A stretch of DNA of 64,000 nucleotides from Fragilariopsis cylindrus CCMP1102 (lineage: Eukaryota; Bacillariophyta; Bacillariophyceae; Bacillariales; Bacillariaceae): positions 82,599 to 146,598 of the forward strand of contig FMBT01000398.1 of NCBI GenBank assembly GCA_900095095.1, in the 5' to 3' direction. Positions within the stretch are counted from its first letter, which is position 1. Each line of letters begins with the position of its first letter. The translations under genes were made by a program, and so were the position numbers. This document shows, piece by piece, positions 19,240-30,533 of this stretch. The notes beneath the pieces are model-generated. The model was not told the DNA's origin. It saw only the letters and a program-made list of their open reading frames with translations, and made no database searches.

Positions 19240-19423
19240 TACGTTACATACGACATCCCTGGCTTCAAGTATTCCATGTATAGGGCAGAAAGATGATCGT
19301 ATTGGTGAGACTCTAGAATTGACTAGGCAACTTATTGTGCGCCTACAGTTACAAGACTAATGATTTATATAAATAACAAAAAAAATTAATTTTATCAATA
19401 TCATCGTCACACAGATTACAACC

Positions 19424-19501
19424 ATGGAGAGTATGGTTTCCACCGGTGAATTATTCATAGAAGAAGACATCTTTTTCTTTTGGTTGAATCAGAGCCACTG
19501 A
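19424..19501 (+). other. 25-codon ORF at the right edge of the viral block
   Basis: 'MESMVSTGELFIEEDIFFFW' and five more codons, then TGA, after 'acagattacaacc', a good eukaryotic start context. Probably the truncated start of a gene cut by the insertion edge. The following bases (19,500-19,580) are a 'cattttcgcattcacattt' repeat. Confidence 0.25.
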
Positions 19502-19587
19502 ATTCGCATTCATTTTTGCATTCACATTTTCATTTTCGTATTCACATTTTTGCATTCATTTTCGCATTCTCATTTTTTCGCACACAC

Positions 19588-19719
19588 AGACACCAGACAC
19601 ACAGATTGATTTTTTTGTTTTTGCTTCCCTCTTCTTTCTTCCTTCCTTCCTTCATTCTTATTGACACATACGAGTTTCATATTTCCCTTTTCCATTTTTA
19701 TTTCTTTATCTCGTTAGAT
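19588..19719. repeat. right copy of direct repeat flanking the viral block (AP2 gene 3' flank)
   Basis: Matches 6,251-6,342 (see that entry). It ends over the stop codon of the AP2 gene on the minus strand, so it is probably the gene's own 3' sequence, while the left copy is a displaced, shortened duplicate. Confidence 0.7.
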
Positions 19720-22494
19720 GTATTTCATTACGAAATCCTGATCATCACCACCTGTAGTAGTAGTAGCACTTGTACCACTGTTCCTACCAGCTGTTGATGT
19801 TGTTGCTACTGCTGATTCAACTTTTACATTATTGTTATCATCATCCTCGACTTCTTCTTCAGAATATTGTTCCTGTGGTGACTCATCATTATTGTTGTCA
19901 TCAGCATCATTATCACCACCAATAACAACATCACCAGAACCAGTACCATTCTTATTCTTCTTGTTTGTTGTTGGAAAGTTTAATACTTTATCTAGACCTT
20001 CAATAATTGGAATACCATCACCACTTTCAATACTATCATTATCTTTAATAAATTTTAATAAAAATTCATCATACGCAACTGCTGCTAAGATTTCAGTTTC
20101 ATAACAACCAATATAATAGGATTGGATTGTTGTATCATTTCCTTTTAATTTTTGTAATACTTTTTTATGACATATTTGTGCACGCCATGGTTTTTTACGT
20201 TTGCCATGATTACGCTTGTTTAATGATACACCACGATATTTACTTGATTGTGAATCTCTTTTTTTAATTTCGGACCATTTACCATCAAAAGTATTATTCA
20301 TTATCTGTGCACGTTTTGGTAGTAAACGATCAAACATATTTAATCCTGTACCTTTTGGTATACCTAATAGACGCAATCGTGCTGTTTTAGACAATGCTTT
20401 TGATGGTGGCATCTTACGACGTTTCTTTGCTGATGCTGATAATAATGCTGATTCAGGTGTAGAAGGCGTGGTGGTAGCTGCTGCTGATGCAGCGGCAGGT
20501 GTAGTAGTAGTAGTAGCAGATTCAGATTCAGATTTTGTTGCTGCAGAAGGTGTGGTAGCAGTAGTAGGAGCTGGTTTCGTAGCCATATTAGTATCATCAT
20601 CCTCATTCTCAAATTCAGTGTCATCTACTGAATCATCTGTTATCCCTAATACGATACATTCCACAAATGCTCTTTTATCATCAGTTGCACGTCCATTTGC
20701 CGTCTTTGTTTCACGAGCTTTTGCAATCATAATTTTCATTTGCTGTATCATATATTTCATTGTTTCATAATCAGGATCATTAGCTTGTGCTTGTGCTTGT
20801 GCTTGTGATAACGGCGCCGATGGTGTTGTAAAGGCTGCTGCTATTGGAGCTAGTAATGGTGTTGTTCGTGTTGCCATCATCATTGCTGCCATTTTTGCTG
20901 CTGATGGTGCTGGTGTTGTCATCATCGTTGTAATATTCACTGGTGTATTTGGTGGAGCACGTAATAGAACAGCTTCTGCAGGTGCTGCTGCTGCAGGTAC
21001 AGGTACAGGTACAACTATAGCTAGTAGTGGTGTATTAGACGACGCAGTTGATGTTGATGGTAGTGGTGTAGTACTACTACCTCCTGTAGTAGTACCACTA
21101 ATACCGGTAACTGAATTATATCCTTTGGATAATAAATTTTGTTGCATTGTGATTGTTTGTTGTTGTACATACCGGGCTGTTTGTACATCAGTTTTGGATT
21201 CCAACGCGAGTTGTTTTTTTAACGAGGCATAAAATGTGAGTTGTGACTTCGCATGATTCATAAAGACATCATTTAAGGCAATTCTGACATTACTATCTAA
21301 TTTTGCCATACAACTTCCTGATTGCATTTCTAGTAAAATAGATTGGGGTAGTAATGGTGAAGTATTTGTATTTGTTGTTGTATTTGAAACGGGTGTTGTT
21401 GCTACGCTTGTTGCGGATGATGACGCAGTAGTAGGAGTCTTCTTGGATGGTGTGTTCTTCACAGTAGCACTTGCCGTAACCGCCGCCGTTGTAGTAGAAG
21501 AAGCTGCCGCCGCTTCCTCTTCCTCATCTGGTGCTTTACCTTTAGTAGTATTCTTAGTTGCCTTCTTCTTCTTCTTCTTCTGATCGGATCCAGTAATAGC
21601 TATGTCTGTCGACGATGCGCTGGTAGTAGTACCCATCATGGTATCCTTACCATCCGGACTACTTGTGGATGGATCTGGATCTTTCCATTCGGATAGATTC
21701 TTTAATACACGTTGTTCTAAATCAACAATTGTTGATGATGATGACGAAACTTCCTTTTCATCTTCGACCTTATTAGCATCAGTATTAGTAATAGCTGCTA
21801 CTCCTTCTACTACTGCTGTTGCTGCTGTTACCTTCTTTAATGCTGCAGCAACATCATTGGTTGGTCCATCACCATCTTTGGTCCATGCTGCTAAATTATT
21901 TAAGACACGTGATTCTAAATCAGTTGTAGTATTCGTATTCGTTGTTGCTGCTGAAGTTGTAGTTGAAGCTGTTGCAGCCTCCGGTTGTTTTGATGATGCG
22001 TCAGAAGATAATCTTCGATCTTCAAATACAGCAACAGCAGCAGAAAAGTCAGAAGCTTCTGCTGTAGTAGTAGTAGTTGCGTTTGTGTTGTTTGTTGCAA
22101 TTGCTGCTGCTGCTGCTGCCGCCTTTGTGGACGTTGACGTGGACGTCTTCGATGATGCTGTGTTCTTCTTTAAAAAACCAGCAGATAATGGTTGTGGTGA
22201 TGGTGGTAATACTATTTGTACTTTTGCATTTGCAGTTGCAGTTGCAGTTGTATTTGTATTTGTATTTGTATTCGTTGTGGATGGCGGCGACGCTGCTGCT
22301 TCTTCCTTGGTTCGTTTCGCATGTTGGGATTGGGACGACGATTCTACTTTGACTCCACCTCCACCACAACTACGCAACGGCAATGATGGAACTTTTCTCT
22401 TTTTTGAATTTGAAGACGCAGCAGCAATTGCAGCAGTAGCAGCAGAACTATTATCATCCTGCTTTTTCTCAGAAGAAGTTGTAGAAGGATCCAT
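19714..22494 (-). CDS. AP2/ERF-domain protein with long low-complexity arms
   Basis: 926 codons with an ATG start. A single AP2-type DNA-binding domain lies at about residues 748-815: 'SKYRGVSLNKRNHGKRKKPW', 'RAQICHKK', 'YYIGCYETEILAAVAYDEFL'. YRGV, the W-R-A-Q-I strand and the AA.AYDE helix fit the family. The rest is Ala/Thr/Ser/Asn-rich, with acidic stretches after the domain ('EEEVEDDDNNN') that could activate transcription. 'LESRVLNNLAAW' and 'LEQRVLKNLSEW' occur as a repeated short motif in the N-terminal half (around residues 193 and 258). A helical segment near residues 395-455 ('ALNDVFMNHAKSQLTFYASL') may be an interaction domain. Likely a nuclear transcription regulator; AP2 proteins with one domain are known in diatoms. 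Its 3' end abuts the foreign block. Confidence 0.85.
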   Translation of the reverse strand: MDPSTTSSEKKQDDNSSAATAAIAAASSNSKKRKVPSLPLRSCGGGGVKVESSSQSQHAKRTKEEAAASPPSTTNTNTNTNTTATATANAKVQIVLPPSPQPLSAGFLKKNTASSKTSTSTSTKAAAAAAAIATNNTNATTTTTAEASDFSAAVAVFEDRRLSSDASSKQPEAATASTTTSAATTNTNTTTDLESRVLNNLAAWTKDGDGPTNDVAAALKKVTAATAVVEGVAAITNTDANKVEDEKEVSSSSSTIVDLEQRVLKNLSEWKDPDPSTSSPDGKDTMMGTTTSASSTDIAITGSDQKKKKKKATKNTTKGKAPDEEEEAAAASSTTTAAVTASATVKNTPSKKTPTTASSSATSVATTPVSNTTTNTNTSPLLPQSILLEMQSGSCMAKLDSNVRIALNDVFMNHAKSQLTFYASLKKQLALESKTDVQTARYVQQQTITMQQNLLSKGYNSVTGISGTTTGGSSTTPLPSTSTASSNTPLLAIVVPVPVPAAAAPAEAVLLRAPPNTPVNITTMMTTPAPSAAKMAAMMMATRTTPLLAPIAAAFTTPSAPLSQAQAQAQANDPDYETMKYMIQQMKIMIAKARETKTANGRATDDKRAFVECIVLGITDDSVDDTEFENEDDDTNMATKPAPTTATTPSAATKSESESATTTTTPAAASAAATTTPSTPESALLSASAKKRRKMPPSKALSKTARLRLLGIPKGTGLNMFDRLLPKRAQIMNNTFDGKWSEIKKRDSQSSKYRGVSLNKRNHGKRKKPWRAQICHKKVLQKLKGNDTTIQSYYIGCYETEILAAVAYDEFLLKFIKDNDSIESGDGIPIIEGLDKVLNFPTTNKKNKNGTGSGDVVIGGDNDADDNNNDESPQEQYSEEEVEDDDNNNVKVESAVATTSTAGRNSGTSATTTTGGDDQDFVMKYI

Positions 22495-23449
22495 AATGTC
22501 TTTCTTTTCTTTTCTTTTCCTTTACGATGAACACTACCGGTAATAATTTACTCTGTTATCATATACATATCATTCTTTTTATGATGATACTAGTACTGTA
22601 TCGCTAATGATGATTCTTTTTATGAATGAATGCCTGGCCCTGTTACATACAGTTATGACGTATTTTATTTTTATTAACAGGGTCATCCATCCGCCTTTTT
22701 GAAGAAGATTCATTCGATTCGAATCAATCAATTTTTTCGACGTTTCATAAAAAAAACGATTGGTTGTCAAAGCCGCAGCAACACTTACATTTTGTTTTGT
22801 ATGCGCGTTATTTAATACGTATTTTTTCGTGTCGGCGTGCGCAAGTCATGCGTATTAATACTACGTATGTACGACTAGTAATATAATATGGTGCATGCAT
22901 ATAATGATGCATAGGTATGATGATACCAAGCAAAACAGCATTCACATCATTTTACTTTTGTACCAAGACTAATCGTGCATCCGAGAGGAGAGGAAAAATA
23001 GCAATTTATCGAACTAAACAAGAACAAAGAACCAAACATATCTAACAAATAAATAAATGTTGTTGTTCACACACCATCACAGAAGTAACGACGCCAAGGA
23101 AGGAGAATACGCCGACGCCGATGCTAATGCTGATGCTGATTGATTCGATTCATTGCTTCTTAGAGTGGAGCCGGCGATTCCAAAATTAGATATACGATCG
23201 AATAGAGAACAATACAAAAGTGACAGTGACAGTGACAGTAACAGTAACAGCATAGAAGACGTCGATTTAGATTCAGATTGTGACTGTGATTGTGATTGTG
23301 ATTTAGGTTACGACGAATTGATGATGGGTGATGACGGCGAAGAGGTTGGTAACATCATCAACAATAGTAGAGGCAGAAGCAGAAGCAGAAGCAGTAGCAG
23401 TTCTGTCGTTCTTCATTCGCTTCACCAGCTGTATGCGGTTCTAGTATGA

Positions 23450-23917
23450 AGAGGAGCCGCCGCCGGAGCATCACCTCCTGCAGGTGCAAGTGAAGATCGA
23501 TCTGGAGGAGCAACTCCATTGCACATGAGGAAGAAAACTAAAGTAGTTGGCCGAACTCTAAAATTTGGTTCTCCAGCACCCTGCAGCTGCGACTTCTGTC
23601 GGAACCCCCAACACCTGCACCTGTTGGTGATGTACCACCAACAGGTGCTGCGGGGGGTCCTCCACAAACCGTTTCGAATCCAGCACCCTGCTGTCGTAAC
23701 CCAAGCATCTTTTATATCTGGTGGTACACCAGCATCCTTTGGTGCTACTTCTATCGAAACCCCAGCACCTGCAGCTCCACCTCGAGCAGCAGGAGTCTTT
23801 TTTCCTCCAGCAACTGTAGTATTTGGTGATACACCAGCAACAGGTGCTGCGGAGGGTCATTTGAAAAAGTTTATAAGAAGATTTTTATGTGGGTGGGTCG
23901 AACGTTCGACTTATTGA
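23450..23917 (+). pseudogene. Pro/Ala/Gly/Thr-rich repeat frame, frameshifted
   Basis: On the plus strand the repeated phrase 'GD.P.TGAA.G' and 'PAPAA' recurs in more than one frame: 'PVGDVPPTGAAGGPP' near 23,620, then 'GGTPASFGATSIETPAP' and 'VFGDTPATGAAEG' up to 23,860. The repeats make it look like a decayed disordered, perhaps FG-type, protein exon. Neither start nor end can be fixed. Confidence 0.3.
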
Positions 23918-24099
23918 GATCTCTTGCTGCATTACTTTCACTGTTGCCATCAGCTTCTCCATGGATTTCGTACTTCCTGGTTGGTCTTGAGGCTGATTGT
24001 GTCCCAGCGAGAGACCATGTATTCTAAAATGTGCATGTGCTGCTCCTGTTGCAGGACCGTCTAGTCCAAGACTGAACATCGCCTGCGATTGGGTAGATT

Positions 24100-24169
24100 C
24101 TAAGGTTTTAGCGTGCTTTTGCGTGTGATAATTTTCACACAGGCGCATAATGCGGTGCACGGAGGAAGT
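24100..24169 (-). mobile_element. solo or decayed MITE terminus
   Basis: 'aaggttttagcgtgctttt' through 'gcgg.tgcacggaggaag' matches the right end of the MITE at 54,355-54,585. A weak left end ('tacttcctggt') near 23,967 may complete a decayed 200-bp copy. Confidence 0.55.
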
Positions 24170-24495
24170 TTCCATGCTCTATTCAATTCATCATTATCAT
24201 CTGATGATGGTTCTACGTATGATAATTCTTCACTTTCTTCCCATCATACGTAAGTGGTTATATATCTATCTAATTAGGTAGCTAGCTAAACCTTTTGATT
24301 CTTTTTTTTTAAATAATTTTATTTCTACATTTGTATCTCCTCTTTTTATTTTATCTTATTTGCGTCTGTATTCGCGTTCGTATTTGTAATAGAATCATTG
24401 TATACTAATACGTTGCGATCACACACCACACCACACCACACCACACCACTACGGTAGTAGTATTATTAGCATTAGCATTATTATCTGCTGCATTA

Positions 24496-26274
24496 TTAGC
24501 AGGCAGCAGCAGCAGTCATTTTTTTCTTCTTAGCAGCATATTTTGTTTTTTGACGGTCTCTACAACCACCACATTTTGTTGCATGTCCCTTACCACCAAA
24601 TTTAGACCATAATTTAAAATTCTTACATCCCTTACACCATTTAATTTGTTGTCCAATAATACGATTGTTGGTATTGGTAGTATTGGTATTGGTATTGGTG
24701 GCATCATTAGCAATAGTGTTGTCATTGTGATAGTCATCGTTATTAATAATAATCCATACATTAACATCACATACTGTACATACACCTTTATTTTGTGTTG
24801 GTATAGTCCCTACCGTACTACCATTGTTACTATTATTGTTATTGATATTTGCATGTACGTTATTGTATTGCTTCTTTTGTTTTTGTTTCCCAATACTACT
24901 ACTACCAGCAGAAGCAGAAGCAGAAGTAGTAGCTGTAGTAGATCCATAAAGACATGATATACCACACATAACACAACATCTCATTCCATTACTATTATTA
25001 TTATTATTTGGTTGATTACGACCACCACCACCACCACCACCAATACCATTACTCATAATATGTTTTGGATAATTCACTAATCTATTAAACTCTGGTATAA
25101 TAAGATTATTTGATTGTATCATATCACCTTGATATTGTAATGGTATTGGTACTTTCATTGGTATACATCTTCTGCTTGTAGTAATAATAGTTGTATTCGA
25201 CGTATTCGACGTAGCCGGAGAAAAAGAAGAAGATTTAGAAGGAACAGATTGTCGTGCTGCTGCTTGTGAGTACATCATCATACCAGCCGCAGCCGCAGTA
25301 ACAGCAGCGAATGGAGGATGCGGATGTGAATATTGCGGATGGTGTTGCTGATGTTGCTGATGCTGTTGTTGTGCAATTTGCATTGGTGATTGTGTTACTA
25401 CCATTGACGAAGAACAGAAGTATTTATTCTCTTCCGACGACGCACTAATAACTCTTCTACGTTTCATATAAGATGGATTATTATCAATCGTATCAGAACA
25501 ACTCCTTGCAAGAAGTGATAATGGTGACGACGATGATAGTGATAATGACGATGATAACGCCGATGATGATTGTGATGATGATTGTGATGAAGGAGTAACC
25601 ATTCTTGAAGGAGATATTTTAGTAGCAGCTACTGCAACCGGCACTGACTGCTCTGATGCGAAGGATGATGAAGTTCCTGCTGCTTCTGAGTCTATCACTC
25701 CTGTCGTCGCTGATTGAGTATTCGTCTGGATTGTCAGCGGTCGAGAAGTAGCAGCGGGCGCCGTTGTATCTGTAGAAGTAGGTAGTTCTTCATTATTATT
25801 ATTATCACTGTTATGATTATCAAATGGTGTACACTCTATCACTTTATAATTTTGATTATTAAAAACAATGAATGATTTTTTTGTGACACCAGAAAATGTT
25901 GCATCTTCAACTTTATCACCATCAATATCTAGCAAAGTTAATGACTTAGATGATGATGACGAAGATTTTGATTCTGATTTCGATTCTGATTCTGATAGTT
26001 TCAAGTCATTATTATTAGTATTTGAATATTGTTTATTCAAAACAACTTTAGTCTTACTTTTGTTCCTGTGAATTACACGTAATTTCAATTGTAACATCCG
26101 TCCAACAATTTTTAATGTTGCTGTACGTTGCACTACTACACTATCCTGTTGTTGTTGTTGTTCTGCTGCTATTGCTATTACTGTTGCTGTTGCTGCTGGT
26201 AGCTCTTCGTCATCATGCTCAATATATTCCTCCTTGATAGTATTAGTATTAGTCTTAGTATTACATGAGATCAT
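24496..26274 (-). CDS. Cys-rich zinc-finger-like regulator with disordered N-terminus
   Basis: 592 codons with an ATG start. The first 380 residues are Ser/Gln/Asn/Thr-rich with a moderately conserved patch ('ATLKIVGRMLQLKLRVIH', about residues 51-68). The C-terminal 175 residues hold paired cysteines: 'MRCCVMCGISC', 'GVCTVCDVNVW', 'IKWCKGCKNFKLWSKFGGKG' and 'ATKCGGCRDRQKTKYAAKKK'. The last two pairs (C-x2-C ... C-x2-C with F-x-x-F/W-x-x-F) look like a compact zinc-binding unit followed by a basic tail. I know similar 'C..C..F......H.TKC..CR.RQ' modules only as uncharacterised. Nuclear DNA or RNA binding is an inference. Confidence 0.7.
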   Translation of the reverse strand: MISCNTKTNTNTIKEEYIEHDDEELPAATATVIAIAAEQQQQQDSVVVQRTATLKIVGRMLQLKLRVIHRNKSKTKVVLNKQYSNTNNNDLKLSESESKSESKSSSSSSKSLTLLDIDGDKVEDATFSGVTKKSFIVFNNQNYKVIECTPFDNHNSDNNNNEELPTSTDTTAPAATSRPLTIQTNTQSATTGVIDSEAAGTSSSFASEQSVPVAVAATKISPSRMVTPSSQSSSQSSSALSSSLSLSSSSPLSLLARSCSDTIDNNPSYMKRRRVISASSEENKYFCSSSMVVTQSPMQIAQQQHQQHQQHHPQYSHPHPPFAAVTAAAAGMMMYSQAAARQSVPSKSSSFSPATSNTSNTTIITTSRRCIPMKVPIPLQYQGDMIQSNNLIIPEFNRLVNYPKHIMSNGIGGGGGGGRNQPNNNNNSNGMRCCVMCGISCLYGSTTATTSASASAGSSSIGKQKQKKQYNNVHANINNNNSNNGSTVGTIPTQNKGVCTVCDVNVWIIINNDDYHNDNTIANDATNTNTNTTNTNNRIIGQQIKWCKGCKNFKLWSKFGGKGHATKCGGCRDRQKTKYAAKKKKMTAAAAC

Positions 26275-27479
26275 CGTAATCTATTCTCACTGCGATAATG
26301 TGTGTGTGGAAGAAGAAGACTAACAAGAAGAAGATCCGAGTTATGCTTTCTGTATTTTTATTGTACCGTATTGATTATTACTAACTTTGTGTGTGTATGT
26401 GTGTGTGTTTGTGTGTGTGTGCTGATCAGCGACGAGAGGACGAATATTATTATGAATACAGTAGGTGGTGCAGTAACGTTAGTGGCATCATATTCTTTGA
26501 GTTTGCTTACAGTAAGCTACAGTAAAGTATGGGAGCTAAAAGATATATATTATTGTCCTGAAGGAAGGCTTATCACCGATAATTTTTGTGATAATAATTT
26601 GGCGTTAAAAGGAGCTGTTTAAGCCATTAGCGAATTAAGTTTATCGCTTTTTGTGATTTTAGTTCATGCAAGTCGCTGATTAATACTGGTGTACTGGTAC
26701 AGCACGGGTTAAAATACAAATTAAAGTACATACTGGGCCCTCCATTAGTTTTTAAAAACACTAAGGTAGCTCCAAAAATCAGTCGTGTTTAATTTTTGAG
26801 TTTTTATTTAGGGAGCTCTTCATAGGGGGCGGCATAACCTGAATCCTAACGCTAACCCTAATCTATCCTTCCTTAATGTGTGTCATTTTTATGTGCGTTA
26901 AGAATTGAAATGGAAAATAATTTTCCATGAATGCATACACAATAGGAATGTAATTGATCGAACCTCCATTGGTACTGGTCGGATCAATAGAAACTTATGA
27001 GACGAAATATAGATACTCGTACTGTTAATAGAGACAAAAAATCAGATGAATTAGGTCATTTGGGGAAAATGCTATGAGGCCATATATGGGTGTTAGACAA
27101 ATTTCGAATCACCAGGAAGAGGTGCATAAGAGAGGAGGATTAAAAATCAAATAATAGAGTAATAGATAAAGTGCTACCACAGATGTCTCTATTATTGTTA
27201 TATTAGTCAATACGATAATTTTAATTGTTATTGGTACATTAAAAGAGGACCCATTATCAGTTCCAATACAACCAGTAGTTCCACTTCCAATAATTCGTTC
27301 CGCTGCAGAAGAATCCATTCAAGGATCCAGAACGGCATTCAGATTTCCCTCCCTCCATCCTTAACATCCCATCATCTTTATCTCCGCAGACAACGACGAT
27401 GACGACGACGACGACGACGGTAATGCGGTACCAGCAGCAGCAACAAACAACTCTACCATCACACCAAAGAAAAAGAAGA

Positions 27480-29150
27480 ACAACAACAACAACAACAAGG
27501 ATGGACGATTCATTCGATCCCACCTTCCTTACTGCTGATGTTGATGTTGATGTCGAAGAAGTATAAGGATGATAATTATTGGATCTCAAGATGAACAAGC
27601 AGAAGAGAATGACAGTAGAAGGTGGTGAAGTTTTCCTAATGCAAATGATTGGAAGAATGATGACACCGGATGTTATTTCTAATACAGAAGAAGCGTCTAT
27701 TGATAATGCTAGACGATATCTATGGAGACAAGCAAAAGACAGAATGGAAAGAAGATCATCCTTCATTCGAATGAATCGATTAATTACTGTACCATCCGCC
27801 AGTCCCAGTTCAACAAGAGGCATATCATTATCCGCACTAATCGATTGGTGAATACTACATCAACACAGGACGGCAACAGTAATGATACGGAAGGAAGGAC
27901 AGCAACAGAATCAGTTGATGCAATAACTCCTTTTCTTTTTTTTCGCCTCACAGAAGAATCAGTTGATTCAAATTCAAAATTGTGTTGCTGATTTACCTTT
28001 CGTCGTTCGTCTGCGTCGGCGTCGTCCTTTTGTTGATCGGTATTACTATTGTTATTAATATCACTAGAAATTGTATTGCTATTTAAAAAAATATATACAG
28101 ATTTAATATAGATTTTCAAAATTAGAATTAGCAGAAGCTGCATAGGAACAAACGATTAGCAAATGTAACAGCACGTTCAGGTAATAATAACAAACCACCA
28201 ATTGTTATTGGTCGATTACAACATCAACATACATTACGACAACAGGCACAACAGCAAGCTCTTTGAGGTAATAAAGATCTCGAATAAGAACTAGTCTAAA
28301 AGTAATTACAACAAGCCGAAGCTACAAACCGCCTCGTCTACAACTGGTGAAGACGACCGTCTTATTTACTCGATCGTGAGAAAGACAAAGAAGGTATCAA
28401 TTCATTTATCTTATTAATATTAGTAATAATAATAATAATAATATTACAGAAGATAGTGGAACAGATCCTTTAAATCAAGAAGCTGAAGCTACTGCCGTCG
28501 CGTTTGCCCCTGATAATCCATGGATTTTCAATAGACGACGACTGTCTTATTTATTCGATCACGAGAAGGACAAGGAGAAGATTCGATTTGTTTGATCTGT
28601 TCGATCTGTACATCAACAACCCTGCGTCTTCAACGAAAGAAGAGATTTGATTCGACTGTAGCTATTTGCTACTCAAGGAATCATCATCTGGTAGATTGAC
28701 GTACTGTAAAACCCTGCTACTAGGAGAAGAAATACACGAGGACATCAGAACAGAGAAAGAGAGTTCTATCTTTCAGAAGAAGCCGAGGCCAAATTGCCGT
28801 GTCTGCATGACGCCGATAATCCAACTGGATTAACAGAAGAAGAAGAAGAAAGAAAAGATAACAATATGGTTATTTCTACTTTCGGATTACTAGGTATGGC
28901 AACTGTCGATGACGGTGAAGTTATTCCGGTAGCGAATACACCTCCACGACCACCACCACCGTTAATTATTTCTTTTCTTAATGATACTAGTGCAATTATT
29001 CATGCCGATGGGATTGATACTGATACTTATAATGGTGATATTGAAAAGAATATTGAAGATTCTCATCGATCGATGTATCAAGTACAAGATCAAGTTATCG
29101 GACTCTTCGATGATAATGATCCATATGGTACTTCAATCAATGGAGAGTAA
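27480..29150 (+). pseudogene. fragments of a local repeated gene family
   Basis: It begins with 'MDDSFDPTFL' at about 27,500, a start also seen at about 48,737. Further plus-strand pieces are 27,582-27,851 ('MNKQKRMTVEGGEVFLMQMI'), about 28,144-28,266 ('NNNKPPIVIGRLQHQH'), and two copies of an 'RRLSYLFDHEKDKE'-like phrase (about 28,345 and 28,530). The last is 28,794-29,150, ending '...GLFDDNDPYGTSINGE'. They are in different frames with stops between, and no clear splice sites join them all. Best read as a decayed or intron-rich gene; function unknown. Confidence 0.35.
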
Positions 29151-29459
29151 AAAGAAGACAGAATGTATCGAGTCGACACAATACTATCTTCAATAGTATT
29201 ATTACTACTACAATCAGGATGTATCGACAACGATGATACTATTGCCATTATTTATTGTTATAGTTACTTTGGCAATAATAAATGATATTGTTTATAATAT
29301 TAATTCTATTTTGATTTTCATTCCGTTTCGTTTCGTTTCGTTTTATCGTGAATATTTCATGTAGGTCTATTTTCGTTATTGTTGTAGAAATAATAATACG
29401 CTGCATGTATGTTTACAAAGTATTCACTCCATACAAGTCATTTGATCGTTGAGGTGTCA

Positions 29460-30533
29460 TTCCGTGAGTTTTAATATGTTGAAACATTTCTGTCATAAAT
29501 CGACTTGTTAAATTTATTTCTGGGTTAGGATTTCCTTTTCCATGTCCCGTTGGTGTTTTCTATCTTCCATTTCGAGTTTTTCTACGCAACATTTCCATGA
29601 GCATTAATAAATGCATGAGTAATAGCTGTTTTTTGGGGAGTTTACTTCCCTCTCAATCCCCATACGTTCCTTTTCCATCATGTGCCTACTGATGTGTTCA
29701 GCATGGTTAGCAGCAAGCTTTTGTGTAGATAACTGGTCCTCGCGTTGGATTCTTCTATCCTCCGTTTGCGATCACGCGATCCTCCGTTGCATTGACCCTC
29801 TCCTGTCTTCCAGCAAGGAATGTATTCCACATTTGAAGTTTCTTTATGGGATCCTCCTCCAACTTCGCCAATGCATTGGTTCCTAGAATCTTCACAAAAA
29901 AAATCCAATCTTCTTCTTCAGCACTACGTTGTTCAAGAATTCGTCTTCCACGATCGAGCAAGTGCTTCTTCAGCAATAGCTTCGGCTCGTAATTTGAGTA
30001 GATCCTTTTTCATGTGCTAGGGTAGACTGTTGACACGAAAGTGTAGAACGGACATGATTTGTTCATGATCTGCCGAACTGTAGCTACTATTGCTGCTGTT
30101 TGCTACAGCTGCTTCTGCTGCTTCTTGACGCATAGCATCCATCTCCATGTTGTGTTCCTCATGCTTCATTAAAGATATCTTATGGAGTATCGCCATTTTC
30201 TCTTCGTTCGTAGAATGCTCCGTAAGAAGCTTCTCGATAGTTTTCTGTTCTGCCTGAACTTTTACTGTTGCTAAATTTGCTTCTGCTATAATTGCATTGT
30301 TGTACAAATTAATTCTCGTCGTGTCGGGATCCTGCTCATCCCCTAGAGTCGAAAGTATCTAATCGGCGGCATCTTGATTTCATACATAACACATGCCTAT
30401 AAGCAACATCCGTGTCTTGCTTTTTTATTATCATTGCATAATACATGTATTGCAATTCGTTCGTGGTTTTCCATATATATTGCAATTTTTGTTCGTGTTT
30501 TATGATTACTTCATGTGACACTCCAATCACCAA
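29460..30533 (-). pseudogene. broken coiled-coil-like gene
   Basis: Minus-strand frames follow one another with shifts. 30,533-30,336 reads 'VSHEVIIKHEQKLQYIW'. 30,307-30,017 reads 'KTIEKLLTEHSTNEEKMAIL', helical. 29,976-29,755 reads 'LDRGRRILEQRSAEEEDWIF'. Then come short pieces such as 'MEKERMGIERE' (about 29,680) and 'KLEMEDRKHQRDMEKEI' (about 29,560). Charged, helix-forming and probably once one protein of 300 or more residues. No family is assigned. Confidence 0.4.

Larger units (their letters stand above)
14519..19365. mobile_element. endogenous large-DNA-virus fragment, right part
   Basis: Continuation of the block at 6,455-8,874 beyond the transposon, with the same base and codon texture. 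It carries the RNA polymerase remnant (minus), the UDG-like remnant (plus) and several unidentified frames. The right edge lies between the last viral-looking frame (a 24-codon end 'KDDRIGETLELTRQLIVRLQ', 19,289-19,360, plus) and the repeat at 19,588. Confidence 0.7.
22495..24495. other. spacer with AP2 promoter side, a degenerate Pro/Ala repeat and MITE end
   Basis: 22.5-23.1 kb is AT-rich and presumably holds the AP2 gene's 5' flank. An Asp/Ser-repeat frame lies at 23,153-23,449 (plus; 'DSDCDCDCDCDLGYDELMMG'), with no good ATG. It is followed by the broken repeat frame at 23,450-23,880. A MITE terminus lies at 24,100-24,169. 24.2-24.5 kb shows only an 'acaccacaccac' run (24,424-24,447). Confidence 0.5.

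Noticed and set aside
21602-22543. 313-codon plus-strand ORF
   Set aside because: It is the mirror of the AP2 gene's Ala/Thr-rich N-terminus; such GC-poor triplet repeats open the opposite strand.
23885-24175. 96-codon minus-strand ORF
   Set aside because: Its first third is the MITE terminus, and the rest has no recognisable content.
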